Source: Branchiostoma floridae (Eukaryota; Chordata; Leptocardii; Amphioxiformes; Branchiostomatidae). From it: a stretch of 55,100 nt of DNA. Positions 44,966 through 54,846 of this stretch are shown one piece after another (positions within the stretch are counted from its first letter, which is position 1; every line of letters starts with the position of its first letter). The notes below the pieces were generated by a model, which worked only from the letters and a program-made list of their open reading frames with translations, searched no databases and was not told the DNA's origin. The translations under genes were made by a program, and so were the position numbers. Location of the stretch: assembly GCF_000003815.2 (NCBI RefSeq), contig NC_049985.1, forward strand, positions 21,860,442-21,915,541. Reading direction: 5' to 3'.

Positions 44966-45339
44966 CTGGATACACGTTACACGTGTCCCTGTCAATCATA
45001 CTCCGGGGCGCAGACATAATTGAACGTGCGAAGGACACATCAAATGGAGGAAAAAGCACATAATTACAAAATTTTCTTTTTCATTTACAAACGTACCATG
45101 CATATTAATGTCCACGTGTCATTCATGTCTCGCGCGGCTGTCACTCAACTAAATGGGTCATCCAACCGTCATAAAAAAGAAGAGAAAAAAACAAGAAAAT
45201 AAGAAAATAAAGTACGTAAGACAACATATCAATGGAAATTCTTATTACACTGACAAATTCCCATCAATTGCAAGTAGATGTTATATCAACAAGGCTGTAA
45301 TGCTGTTTATATATGTGTAAGAATCATAGCACGAACTAT
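44966..45339. other. Intergenic or intronic, nothing recognised
   Basis: Purine-rich patch AAAGAAGAGAAAAAAACAAG at about 45176. No globin exon 3 is seen. Confidence 0.3.
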
Positions 45340-45625
45340 ATGCCACCGTAAAAATGAAGACCATAGCACGCCCAGGTCAAAATATACAAAAAACGAAAAT
45401 TCTGCTGCAGTACCAAGGTCACATACCAGGGGGCCCAAAATTAGATTTGACTTTTGTCTTCCCAACACCTATCCATATAGCAAATATCATTGTAATACAT
45501 AAAGAGGGTCTTGAGTTATGCTGACTACAAATATCCGAAAAAAACAGACAGACACAAACACACACACACACATACCCCAAACAATACATGTAACGTTATC
45601 TCCATTTTTCATGGAGATAATGATG
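45340..45625 (-). repeat. Family L repeat with short CA run
   Basis: GACCATAGCACGCCCAGGTC, TCTGCTGCAGTACCAAGGTC, GAGTTATGCTGACTAC, CACACACACACA and TCTCCATTTTTCATGGAGAT, in the order of 14095-14475. Confidence 0.7.
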
Positions 45626-45710
45626 ACACCACCTGCATTTCCTCCCCCAACAATAACACCGTACCTTTTACATTCACCGAGAAGGTTATGCTTTTTATGA
45701 CGTTGTTTGA

Positions 45711-45810
45711 NNNNNNNNNNNNNNNNNNNNNNNNNNNNNNNNNNNNNNNNNNNNNNNNNNNNNNNNNNNNNNNNNNNNNNNNNNNNNNNNNNNNNNNNNN
45801 NNNNNNNNNN
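45711..45810. other. Assembly gap (100 N)
   Basis: Exactly 100 N; real length unknown. Confidence 0.98.
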
Positions 45811-46163
45811 GAATTAAAATATCTAACTATGTTCTCTTGAACTGTAAAGATGAACAAAAAAATCCACTTCTTGATTTATCCTGTTCCAAAGTCTACAACT
45901 GACAACCTTTCTCCCGGCGCATTTCCAAAGAAAGTTGATAGAGGGCCCAAACTTATCACTCTTTTCGAGTACAATACCTGAGCTCAAGCACTGCTCCAAA
46001 TTTATGTATATAGCATATTCAGAACACGAGATACAAAAATTGGACGTCCCGATACAGTACCGAAGCAAACCACAAGGTGACCTAGATCATATAATTTCTA
46101 GTTGTTTTTCACATCCCATCAACACATTAAAAAACCATCAAACCATCCAGGCATTTTAAAATC

Positions 46164-47270
46164 ATATACTGTAAATGGACAAACTTTTCGCGGCGGTTAC
46201 ATGTTCGTGGTATTCGCGGCGGCCGCTTTCCATGGCAGTAAGAGACTACAGTGGATGGTGCTATCGTGAAGTTAAAACCCTATCCAGACTGGGCTTTTTG
46301 GGCCTTCCCTGGCCAGGGGGGGGGGGGCTCATTCGACCCCCCCTTCGTATTTTCAAAACGGCTTACTGTACGATCACCAAATTTGTAGGGAGGGTTGTGC
46401 TCATCAAGTTTCATAATTCCAGAAATTTTCATATCATTATGACGTAATATGACGTAAATATGACGTCATTAATTGATATTTTTGGCTAAAACGGGAAATT
46501 TCCATAATACCTAAATATCTCACTCAAAAAGTTACCAAAATATGTTTCTTATTAATATTTAAGTGTTATAAGACCTCTGTTGTCAAAAGCCGACGCAACG
46601 ACGTCAAGATGACGTCATAGAATGACGTCATCTGTAGTTTAGCTATACGCCATCTTGGATTATCAACCTTAAATTTTTCAAGATACATATTTTTCAACAT
46701 ATAACGCTAAAACCCCATGGAAATGGATTAAAGCGTTCACATGAATGTTTTCTGGAAGAAAATACCACGTAGTGATGAAATCTGAGTGAAAATAAGCTTG
46801 TTATACTTTAAATCATGATATTGTCGGCCATCTTGGATTTTGACCAATTACGTCATCTCATTAGCATAATTTATGAATATTTGATTATAAATGTTTAACT
46901 AAGATGTGTTAGATTTTAAAGATATTTGAAAAGAAGTTAAGTTTAGCAAGAAAATTTTAAAATCCCATTGTTTAAATCAAAATTAGTGATTTTTGTAAAA
47001 TTTGCCTTTCAGAAAACCGTTGCCATGGCAACCCGAAAAATGATAAACTTACTCAATTTATTTAAATTGTTGCCAACAATATTTTAGGAAAACTCATCAA
47101 GTTTGGTTGCTCTAGCACAAGCCGTTTGGGAGCTATACGAGGTCAAAGTTGGCGCAGGCACTTTTAGCCCCCCCCCCCCCCCAGTCTGGACAGGGTTAAC
47201 CACCACGAAAAGCCCTTTTTCCCGCTACCGCGAAATTAAATCTCCGCGAAATTAAATGCATTTATAGTAT
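46164..47270. mobile_element. Family M hairpin element split by a 920-bp insertion
   Basis: The left part (TACTGTAAATGGACAAAC, TTCGCGGCGGCCGCTTTCC) and the right part (CTACCGCGAAATTAAATC, CATTTATAGTA) are the two halves of a family M element, as at 42123. The insertion sits between TTAA at 46272 and TTAA at 47196. Confidence 0.65.
46276..47195. mobile_element. 920-bp inverted-repeat element with CRE and YY1-like motifs
   Basis: Ends AACCCTATCCAGACTGGG and (reverse complement) CCCTGTCCAGACTGGG, next to TTAA on both sides (the left has two extra A), reminiscent of piggyBac-type insertion. The interior is AT-rich and non-coding. It carries TGACGTCA at 46461, 46610 and 46623 and GCCATCTTGGAT at 46649 and 46827. 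G and C runs lie just inside the two ends. Confidence 0.65.
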
Positions 47271-48048
47271 CTTGGTGGCCAACAGATATACACACACAAA
47301 CAATTCCCAAATATTAGTCCAACACAGACAAAAATTTTAGCAAATGTTTAGAGGCCTAGTCTGTGCCAGACGTTACGCACATGTGATGGCGTGGTCACTC
47401 TAGACCAATTATGATAATTTAATTTCATTGTCCGCAACACGTGCGTGAGCAATAAACGACACTCAGTTGTCAATCAATTTGCCAAATTGCCACTGGTTTC
47501 TTAATATTAATAAGCATATTTCCTTTCCAACAAATTAGTCTATTTTTTTTAATTCTGAAGAGTAGTGCAGGATGGAGCCAAGCCACGTTTTCTTTTTGTT
47601 GAAACAGCCTGATTTTCACAAACTGATTTCTTTCCTTGATACATAACAAACATAGTGCACATGTTTTGCCGCATGTGTCCAATTTATATTTATTTTTTCA
47701 ACACGTAGGTTTGGTGAATTAGTCTGCGTTTACAGATAAAAAAGACGACATTGACGCCCAGTAGGCATATTTCACTTTCGACTACACAGACCTACACATG
47801 AAAGTAAGGTTTGTCCTTAGATCTTCCAACAGCCAAAGAAACGGCGTCAACAAGAATTCGGTAAAGAGCGAGTCACGCGGACAGCTAGCCGATAGAGGGC
47901 CATTTTTCCCAGCTTGCTGTCGTTTGTGGACTGCACCAGACCTGTACGGCTGACGTCACTGTTACTCCGGGCGAACTCGGAGGGACTTTCCGACAAGACC
48001 GGTCCGGCATCGGGCAACCTTTTGGAACTGTCAACATCCTTCAGTCTT
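47271..48048. other. Flank before the minisatellite
   Basis: AT-rich, then GC-richer from about 47860. Sequence TTTTTCCCAGC at 47903-47913 could be a splice acceptor leading into the open frame of the minisatellite. No globin exon 3 is seen. Confidence 0.3.
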
Positions 48049-50325
48049 CAGTCAGGTAACAAGGCTCCGTTAAACACCCTTCAGTCAGGTAACAAGGCTC
48101 CGTTAAACGCCCTTCAGTCAGGTAACAAGGCTTCGTTAAACACCCTTCAGCCAGGTAACAAGGCTTCGTTAAACGCCCTTCAGCCAGGTAACAAGGCTCC
48201 GTTAAACACCCTTCAGCCAGGTAACAAGGCTTCGTTAAACACCCTTCCGTCAGGTAACAAGGCTTCGTTAAACACCCTTCAGCCAGGTAACAAGGCTCCG
48301 TTAAACACCCTTCAGCCAGGTAACAAGGCTCCGTTAAACACCCTTCCGTCAGGTAACAAGGCTTCGTTAAACACCCTTCAGCCAGGTAACAAGGCTCCGT
48401 TAAACACCCTTCAGTCAGGTAACAAGGCTTCGTTAAACACCCTTCAGCCAGGTAACAAGGCTTCGTTAAACACCCTTCAACAAGGTAACAAGGCTTCGTT
48501 AAACACCCTTCAGCCAGGTAACAAGGCTCCGTTAAACACCCTTCAGCCAGGTAACAAGGCTCCGTTAAACACCCTTCAGCCAGGTAACAAGGCTTCGTTA
48601 AACACCCTTCAGCCAGGNNNNNNNNNNNNNNNNNNNNNNNNNNNNNNNNNNNNNNNNNNNNNNNNNNNNNNNNNNNNNNNNNNNNNNNNNNNNNNNNNNN
48701 NNNNNNNNNNNNNNNNNNNNNNNNNNNNNNNNNNNNNNNNNNNNNNNNNNNNNNNNNNNNNNNNNNNNNNNNNNNNNNNNNNNNNNNNNNNNNNNNNNNN
48801 NNNNNNNNNNNNNNNNNNNNNNNNNNNNNNNNNNNNNNNNNNNNNNNNNNNNNNNNNNNNNNNNNNNNNNNNNNNNNNNNNNNNNNNNNNNNNNNNNNNN
48901 NNNNNNNNNNNNNNNNNNNNNNNNNNNNNNNNNNNNNNNNNNNNNNNNNNNNNNNNNNNNNNNNNNNNNNNNNNNNNNNNNNNNNNNNNNNNNNNNNNNN
49001 NNNNNNNNNNNNNNNNNNNNNNNNNNNNNNNNNNNNNNNNNNNNNNNNNNNNNNNNNNNNNNNNNNNNNNNNNNNNNNNNNNNNNNNNNNNNNNNNNNNN
49101 NNNNNNNNNNNNNNNNNNNNNNNNNNNNNNNNNNNNNNNNNNNNNNNNNNNNNNNNNNNNNNNNNNNNNNNNNNNNNNNNNNNNNNNNNNNNNNNNNNNN
49201 NNNNNNNNNNNNNNNNNNNNNNNNNNNNNNNNNNNNNNNNNNNNNNNNNNNNNNNNNNNNNNNNNNNNNNNNNNNNNNNNNNNNNNNNNNNNNNNNNNNN
49301 NNNNNNNNNNNNNNNNNNNNNNNNNNNNNNNNNNNNNNNNNNNNNNNNNNNNNNNNNNNNNNNNNNNNNNNNNNNNNNNNNNNNNNNNNNNNNNNNNNNN
49401 NNNNNNNNNNNNNNNNNNNNNNNNNNNNNNNNNNNNNNNNNNNNNNNNNNNNNNNNNNNNNNNNNNNNNNNNNNNNNNNNNNNNNNNNNNNNNNNNNNNN
49501 NNNNNNNNNNNNNNNNNNNNNNNNNNNNNNNNNNNNNNNNNNNNNNNNNNNNNNNNNNNNNNNNNNNNNNNNNNNNNNGGTAACAAGGCTCCGTTAAACG
49601 CCCTTCAGTCTGGTAACAAGGCTTCGTTAAACACCCTTCAGCCAGGTAACGAGGCTTCGTTAAACGCCCTTCAGCCAGGTAACAAGGCTCCGTTAAACAC
49701 CCTTCAGCCAGGTAACAAGGCTTCGTTAAACACCCTTCCGTCAGGTAACAAGGCTTCGTTAAACACCCTTCAGCCAGGTAACAAGGCTCCGTTAAACACC
49801 CTTCAGCCAGGTAACAAGGCTCCGTTAAACACCCTTCCGTCAGGTAACAAGGCTTCGTTAAACACCCTTCAGCCAGGTAACAAGGCTCCGTTAAACACCC
49901 TTCAGTCAGGTAACAAGGCTTCGTTAAACACCCTTCAGCCAGGTAACAAGGCTTCGTTAAACACCCTTCAACAAGGTAACAAGGCTTCGTTAAACACCCT
50001 TCAGCCAGGTAACAAGGCTCCGTTAAACACCCTTCAGCCAGGTAACAAGGCTCCGTTAAACACCCTTCAGCCAGGTAACAAGGCTTCGTTAAACACCCTT
50101 CAGCCAGGTAACAAGGCTCCGTTAAATACCCTTCCGTCAGGTAACAAGGCTTCGTTAAACACCCTTTAGCCAGGTGACAAGGCTACGTTAAACATCCTTC
50201 AGCCAGGTAACAAGGCTTTGTTTAACCACCCTTCAGCCAGGTAAAAAAAGTCCCGTTTAAAAAACCTTCAGCCGGGTAACAAGGCTCCGTTTAAACACCC
50301 TTTAGCCAGGTAACAAGCCTTGTTA
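48049..50325 (+). repeat. 33-bp minisatellite with an open frame
   Basis: The unit GGTAACAAGGCTTCGTTAAACACCCTTCAGCCA (split: GGTAACAAGGCTTCGTTAAA + CACCCTTCAGCCA) is repeated about 17 times before and about 18 times after the gap, then about five decayed units to 50325. Variants alternate TCC/TCG, ACC/GCC and CAGCC/CAGTC/CCGTC. One plus frame stays open and would give PGNKASLNTLQ repeats up to a TAG at 50167, but it has no ATG (it opens with TTG at 47914). A minus frame is open too, so protein coding is doubtful. Each unit contains CAGGTAAC, a splice-donor-like string. Confidence 0.9.
48618..49578. other. Assembly gap (961 N) inside the minisatellite
   Basis: A sized gap. The sequence left and right of it shows the same order of repeat variants. 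Confidence 0.98.
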
Positions 50326-50764
50326 AGTTGTCTCTCCTTTGGTTATATATCTGAAACTACCGGCTTTCAGATTCTGCAAGAAAAAATACTCTTCAAGGGC
50401 AAAATAAATACTTTATCAAGAACGCTCTGACGTTATATTTGTCTTTCTACAAAAGCGCATTTGGACTACTGTAGCAATAGTTTGAAGGATAAAAGACTGA
50501 TTCAAAAGAAATCAGACAGAATCGGTCTTTCCAGAACTGGATATTTCCTAGAGTAACCTTTAAAGGCAAGGAGACACTTTTTTGCCATCAACGATTCGTC
50601 ATAAGTATATTGATAATTTTATTTCAAAATTCAAGGCCACAATTGATGCACGGTACTCCAGAGGGACGTAAGATTAGAGTGAAATTTTGAATACAAGGCA
50701 CCTAAAACATTTTTAAACATTAACGGAAATTGAGAAGGGAATCAGAAGCTAAAAAATCTTCATA
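50326..50764 (+). promoter_or_regulatory. Upstream region of the LRR membrane protein gene
   Basis: AT-rich 439 bp between the minisatellite and the ATG. No clear TATA box or splice acceptor could be fixed. An in-frame TAA lies five codons before the ATG, which settles the start. Confidence 0.3.
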
Positions 50765-53194
50765 ATGAAGTTTATATTTCTGGACGTGTTGTGTGTTCTA
50801 TTTACTCTCGTCTCAAAAACATCATCAGACCAGGCCTGTTTCTCAATGTGTGAGAGAGAACAGTGGACATTTTGCTTGCCCGACGATAAAATCGTTCTAA
50901 AGAAGAACCTTTTTGCCAGATACAATCGGTACTATAGATCAGAGTGCATTTCTTGTGATGGCGATCAGCAGTATTCTTCTGAATCTGCGAACAGACTCAA
51001 AGGCAAATGTTTTCTAGGCGTGCAGTGGCTCGCCCTGACAGGTCTCCGTTACGGAACACTTTCGTCACAAAAACTCGGCCATATCGACCCTTCTTCTCTC
51101 AGTAGCCTCTTCCTACATACCACAGGGATAACTGACTTAGACAGCGCCACATTCGAACATTTCACCACTCTACGAAGTCTGTATCTAGACTACAACACGC
51201 TAACACACATTCCCAAGCACTGGTACATCACTAAATTTCGATCAAACCTCATGCAACTTTCGATCTCTCACAACAGCCTCTCAACTTTAGACCTTGGATG
51301 TTTTGAAAACCTGCACGTTCTTGAGTCCTTAGATTTACGGAGTAACTTATTCTTAGAAATACGCAGTGAATGGTTTGCTGGATTGGGCCAGTTGAAAACA
51401 CTACTTCTAAGCAAAAATATGATTGAAACCGTTTCACCAAACGCGTTTGAATCTTTAACCAAACTAGAACTTCTCGATCTAAGTGACAATAACTTAGTGT
51501 GCTTTGATAGAGATGTGTTGGTCTATCTAGGAAATCTGAATAGAGTTACGCTCAGTGGTAATCGTTTCGTGGCTAACACAGAATATGCTGTATGTGATAC
51601 GCCTTGGAACGTAGTTCTTGATAGCTGCTCGGAGGGGAAAACACAATTGATACGAGTTGAGCGTGTGAACGGTAGCATGGTTCTGTATGTCAAACACCAC
51701 GTCACTGAAGACAGGTTCTCTATTGAGTGGTATGAGTCAAAAGGCCATTCACAATATAGTGACTACGACGAATCCAGTCCCGAACTATGCATTCCACCCT
51801 CAGGTAGGATTCGCGATAGGCTCGGCCTTTTTGCGTCCAAGTCTCCATTCGTTATAATAGCGATGAATGGTGAGGGAGGGGAGCACGCGTCCAACACTTT
51901 TTCAGACCAGTGTTTGAAGGAATGGGAAAAAGATATGGGTATAAGTTTAGCGTTGAAGGGTGCAACCAGTTTGCGTATATCTGGTGTTACTGGTGAGGGC
52001 CTTAGCGTAGTAGCAAGAGCTAACGTCACTGGTTCAGGCGACATAGACACACACTCAACAGTGCCTTGTTACACTCTCTTACACGACCGGAAAGAACTCT
52101 CGTTCTTTTCAGAACCTCAAATACAGAAGGTAGATACAGCGTGCTTCCAGAGGGAGCATTTTGATTTCATGAATGACGGCCGTTCTACTACAGCGACACA
52201 GCAAATCTTTGCGACTATGTTTAAGACTGCTCCTACTATTTCGGGAGACAGAACGAATACAAAAGAATTTACAGTGCCTTTCTTTCCATCATATATGACA
52301 CTAAGCCCTCTGAAAAGTACAGTCGAGACCACGGCCGGGGTACTGGTAGCTTCTCGTATGCAGAATCGGAATAGGGCGCCCCCTGATGTATTTGGCGATA
52401 CAAATATAGAACTTCCTCTAACGGTAGTAGCTGCAGTGTCAGGTTCATTCATTGCGATGTGTTTCCTTGCTTGTGTTGTCCACAAAATAAGAAGCAAAAA
52501 TGATAAAAGTGGAGCCCAAGTAGTGGCCCTTGAGTCTCGCTCACAACAGATACGGTCCACAGGCTCTGCCCACGAAAGCACTACAATCGAAAATTGTTAT
52601 GAAACTCGTAAAGAGAGAAATCGTCCTAAAAGTCTCCCGGCTTCTCAGAAGAATGCACAGTACCAGTGCTGTGTAGAAGCAATTCTTTCGTCAGAGACTA
52701 CGACTCAAACGGACGAGAACAATATTTCCTCTCACGAAGCTATGTCAAACTACGATCAAATAGAAGAAGAGGAAACTGTCGAATACTACTCCGAAATAAA
52801 AGATGAAGAGGCGAGTACCGAAATAAAACAAGTGGTAAATTCTCCTTCTACAGATGTAGAACACAAAATGGAGGACAGAGATTCTGTCCATACACCTGGA
52901 CTGGTCTCACATAGCAGTTCCTCGCGGACGAATCTGCCAATTTACGAACACGGCCCCAAACGTCATCATGATGAAAACACGAACTATGGGAGCAACACTA
53001 ACGCCTCAAATGACACGAATGCTTCACTATATGAGGTCGACACGGAGGTAGTAACGTCTGTAGAGATGGTAGGACAAATATCGTGTGAATACGCTGCCAA
53101 AAGTTATCACAATGAAAACGCGACCTATGGGAGCAACAATAACGCCTCAAGGGACACGGATGCTCCATTGTATGAGATAGAGACGGGGTGGTAA
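50765..53194 (+). CDS. LRR single-pass membrane protein with tyrosine-rich tail (809 aa)
   Basis: A type I surface protein of unknown ligand. Order: signal peptide (about 1-20, FIFLDVLCVLFTLVSKTSS); Cys-rich N-terminal part (ACFSMCEREQWTFC, ECISC); about six LRRs (about 105-265; SLYLDYNTLTHIP, SLDLRSNLFLEI, LLDLSDNNLVCF); a closing Cys region (CDTPWNVVLDSC) that is not a standard LRR C-cap; a long ectodomain of about 270 residues without known domains; transmembrane helix about 550-572 (LPLTVVAAVSGSFIAMCFLA); tail of about 237 residues. The tail is acidic and Tyr-rich: SNYDQI (661-666) fits the ITIM pattern, with YYSEI, LYEVDT and LYEIET also present, which suggests SH2 or phosphatase binding if phosphorylated (inference). 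The last part is an imperfect duplication (NTNYGSNTNAS..LYEV; NATYGSNNNAS..LYEI). The start is fixed by an upstream in-frame stop. One exon. Confidence 0.9.
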   Translation: MKFIFLDVLCVLFTLVSKTSSDQACFSMCEREQWTFCLPDDKIVLKKNLFARYNRYYRSECISCDGDQQYSSESANRLKGKCFLGVQWLALTGLRYGTLSSQKLGHIDPSSLSSLFLHTTGITDLDSATFEHFTTLRSLYLDYNTLTHIPKHWYITKFRSNLMQLSISHNSLSTLDLGCFENLHVLESLDLRSNLFLEIRSEWFAGLGQLKTLLLSKNMIETVSPNAFESLTKLELLDLSDNNLVCFDRDVLVYLGNLNRVTLSGNRFVANTEYAVCDTPWNVVLDSCSEGKTQLIRVERVNGSMVLYVKHHVTEDRFSIEWYESKGHSQYSDYDESSPELCIPPSGRIRDRLGLFASKSPFVIIAMNGEGGEHASNTFSDQCLKEWEKDMGISLALKGATSLRISGVTGEGLSVVARANVTGSGDIDTHSTVPCYTLLHDRKELSFFSEPQIQKVDTACFQREHFDFMNDGRSTTATQQIFATMFKTAPTISGDRTNTKEFTVPFFPSYMTLSPLKSTVETTAGVLVASRMQNRNRAPPDVFGDTNIELPLTVVAAVSGSFIAMCFLACVVHKIRSKNDKSGAQVVALESRSQQIRSTGSAHESTTIENCYETRKERNRPKSLPASQKNAQYQCCVEAILSSETTTQTDENNISSHEAMSNYDQIEEEETVEYYSEIKDEEASTEIKQVVNSPSTDVEHKMEDRDSVHTPGLVSHSSSSRTNLPIYEHGPKRHHDENTNYGSNTNASNDTNASLYEVDTEVVTSVEMVGQISCEYAAKSYHNENATYGSNNNASRDTDAPLYEIETGW

Positions 53195-53220
53195 CGTCTG
53201 TAGAGATGGTAGGGCTATGC

Positions 53221-53394
53221 TAATATCCAAGTAGATCCTACGGTAGCATAAGATAGTACCAAAAGCTGGCAGAGGAGTGAAGCCGGCTTAGGACTCACAG
53301 GAGTGTGTTTCGCTAATGGACACCTTTTGGTTGGCTACTCTCCTTGGCCAGTTTGGTACTATCTTATGCCATTGTAGGATTTGCTTGGAGATTA
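53221..53394. mobile_element. MITE, family D, 26 bases after the LRR stop codon
   Basis: TAATATCCAAGTAGATCCTAC on the left and GTAGGATTTGCTTGGAGATTA on the right. The flanks GGGCTATGC and GGCCTATCT are only loosely alike, so the target duplication has decayed. Confidence 0.85.
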
Positions 53395-53675
53395 GGCCTA
53401 TCTGGTGGCGCGTCTGTCAATGAAGAGCAGTCAGTTTATGAGATGGTTGACTGTGAAGGTACAAGAAGATCGAACCACGCGGACATTTACATATCTGGGA
53501 CATCAGAGGGCGCGGTTCCCCTTGCATCCACCGAGAAAGGCAATACAAGTGACTCGTAATTCACAAATATGTAAATACATAAGAGCATGCTTTGTTATTA
53601 GAGAAGATATTGAAACTCGCGATTAGATTCACCTGACTGTATCAAGATATTAAAGCTTAAAGTATCTATCTGTAT

Positions 53676-53891
53676 GTTCACCTTTATCCGGATATCCACG
53701 GCGTAACCTTTATCCGTTTTTAAGTCGACAGATGTTGTTTGAAAATGTTTTAATTCGATATAACAACGAATATAGACTACCCAAATATTTGAAAATGATG
53801 CAATTTGATTTAACAACGAATATAGGCTACCCCAATATTCGAAAATATTGCAATTTGATACAACACACAATATATCGCGAATGAAGGTGAA
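53676..53891. mobile_element. MITE, family A, with inner duplication
   Basis: GTTCACCTTTATCCGGATAT on the left and GAATGAAGGTGAAT on the right. Inside, a segment of about 56 bp with TTGATTTAACAACGAATATAG is present two to three times. Confidence 0.65.
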
Positions 53892-53969
53892 TTAGCTTAT
53901 TGTTTAGTGAGAAGGAATTTGAAATGTATTTGTATATTTCTATTTTGTAGTCGACCGTTGTTATACCCC

Positions 53970-54200
53970 CCTCACATTAGGCGCGATTCGATCGGACGAC
54001 CTAAAATTCGACTTATCGCTCAACGAATTGTATAGAGCGAAACGAACCTTTTCACAATTTGTGTGTTTTGTTGTCTTCTCAGTCACACTTTTACATTTTG
54101 TATGGTATACCCAATGTGAAAGCAAAGGATATACATATATGTCCTATTATCTTAATTTAGGTCGCAGTGAGAGCGCAGCGCGATCGCCATCTATAGTGGA
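53970..54200. mobile_element. Family I-related MITE, weak
   Basis: TATACCCCCCTCACATTAGG and GATTCGATCGGACGACC match the arm at 19125-19165. The right end (GGTCGCAGTGAG..GCGCGATCGCC) is only loosely complementary. Confidence 0.4.
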
Positions 54201-54610
54201 AAGAGGTCTAAAATACCTGACTGTTCACAGCATCTCCCCAGTTGTTTGAGTAACCTTAGCATTGTGTAGAAAATGATATCATCAAAGGAATGATGCACAT
54301 CTCTGCTGATCAATTGTGACAAAGTATATATTACCGGTAACTTATCTTATTTTTGTGTGATATTTCATAGTTGATGATGTAATTGAGAGTGGTACTAGCC
54401 TTTACTTGTTCCTTTGTCCTTAACGTATGATTTAGTGATCCACATGGGCAAACGAAGAATTTATATCGTTAAATATTGAATTTCTATATTGTGATTTAAT
54501 CTGATATTTTTATAACTTGTCGTTAAGGAAGTTGTTGTAAAGAGAAAGAAGAGTTGATTCTACCAAAGTTCCCTTTGTAGTTGATTTCATCGTGTACAAT
54601 ACTGGTTATC

Positions 54611-54616
54611 AATAAA
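54611..54616 (+). terminator. Candidate polyA signal of the LRR gene
   Basis: AATAAA followed within 35 bases by the T/G-rich GTCTCTGTTTTGTTTA, a usual cleavage-site context. It is about 1.4 kb after the stop codon. Confidence 0.45.
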
Positions 54617-54689
54617 TGTTAGTTGCATGGTGTCAATTTAGTCTCTGTTTTGTTTATAAGAAGTGTGAATGAATAAATGAATCAACCAA

Positions 54690-54846
54690 TGATTGAGTGA
54701 GTGATTGAGTGAGTGATTGGGTGAGTGATTGAGTGAGTGATTGATTGATTGAGTGATTGAGTGAGTGATTGAGTGAGTGAGTGAGTCAGTCAGTCAGTCA
54801 GTCAGTCAGTCAGTCAGTCAGTCAGTCAGTCAGTCAGTCAGTCAGT
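54690..54846 (+). repeat. GATTGAGTGAGT and CAGT microsatellite
   Basis: Tandem GATTGAGTGAGT-type units to about 54785, then about 15 copies of CAGT. Confidence 0.95.

Larger units (their letters stand above)
53195..54640 (+). other. Probable 3' UTR of the LRR gene, containing MITEs
   Basis: From the stop codon to the first AATAAA (54611). It includes the family D element at 53221 and the family A element at 53676. Transcript end is inferred. Confidence 0.4.

Noticed and set aside
47914-50169. A 751-codon open frame as a protein gene
   Set aside because: It is the 33-bp minisatellite plus 961 N, begins with TTG and not ATG, and the opposite strand has an open frame as well. Annotated as a repeat instead.
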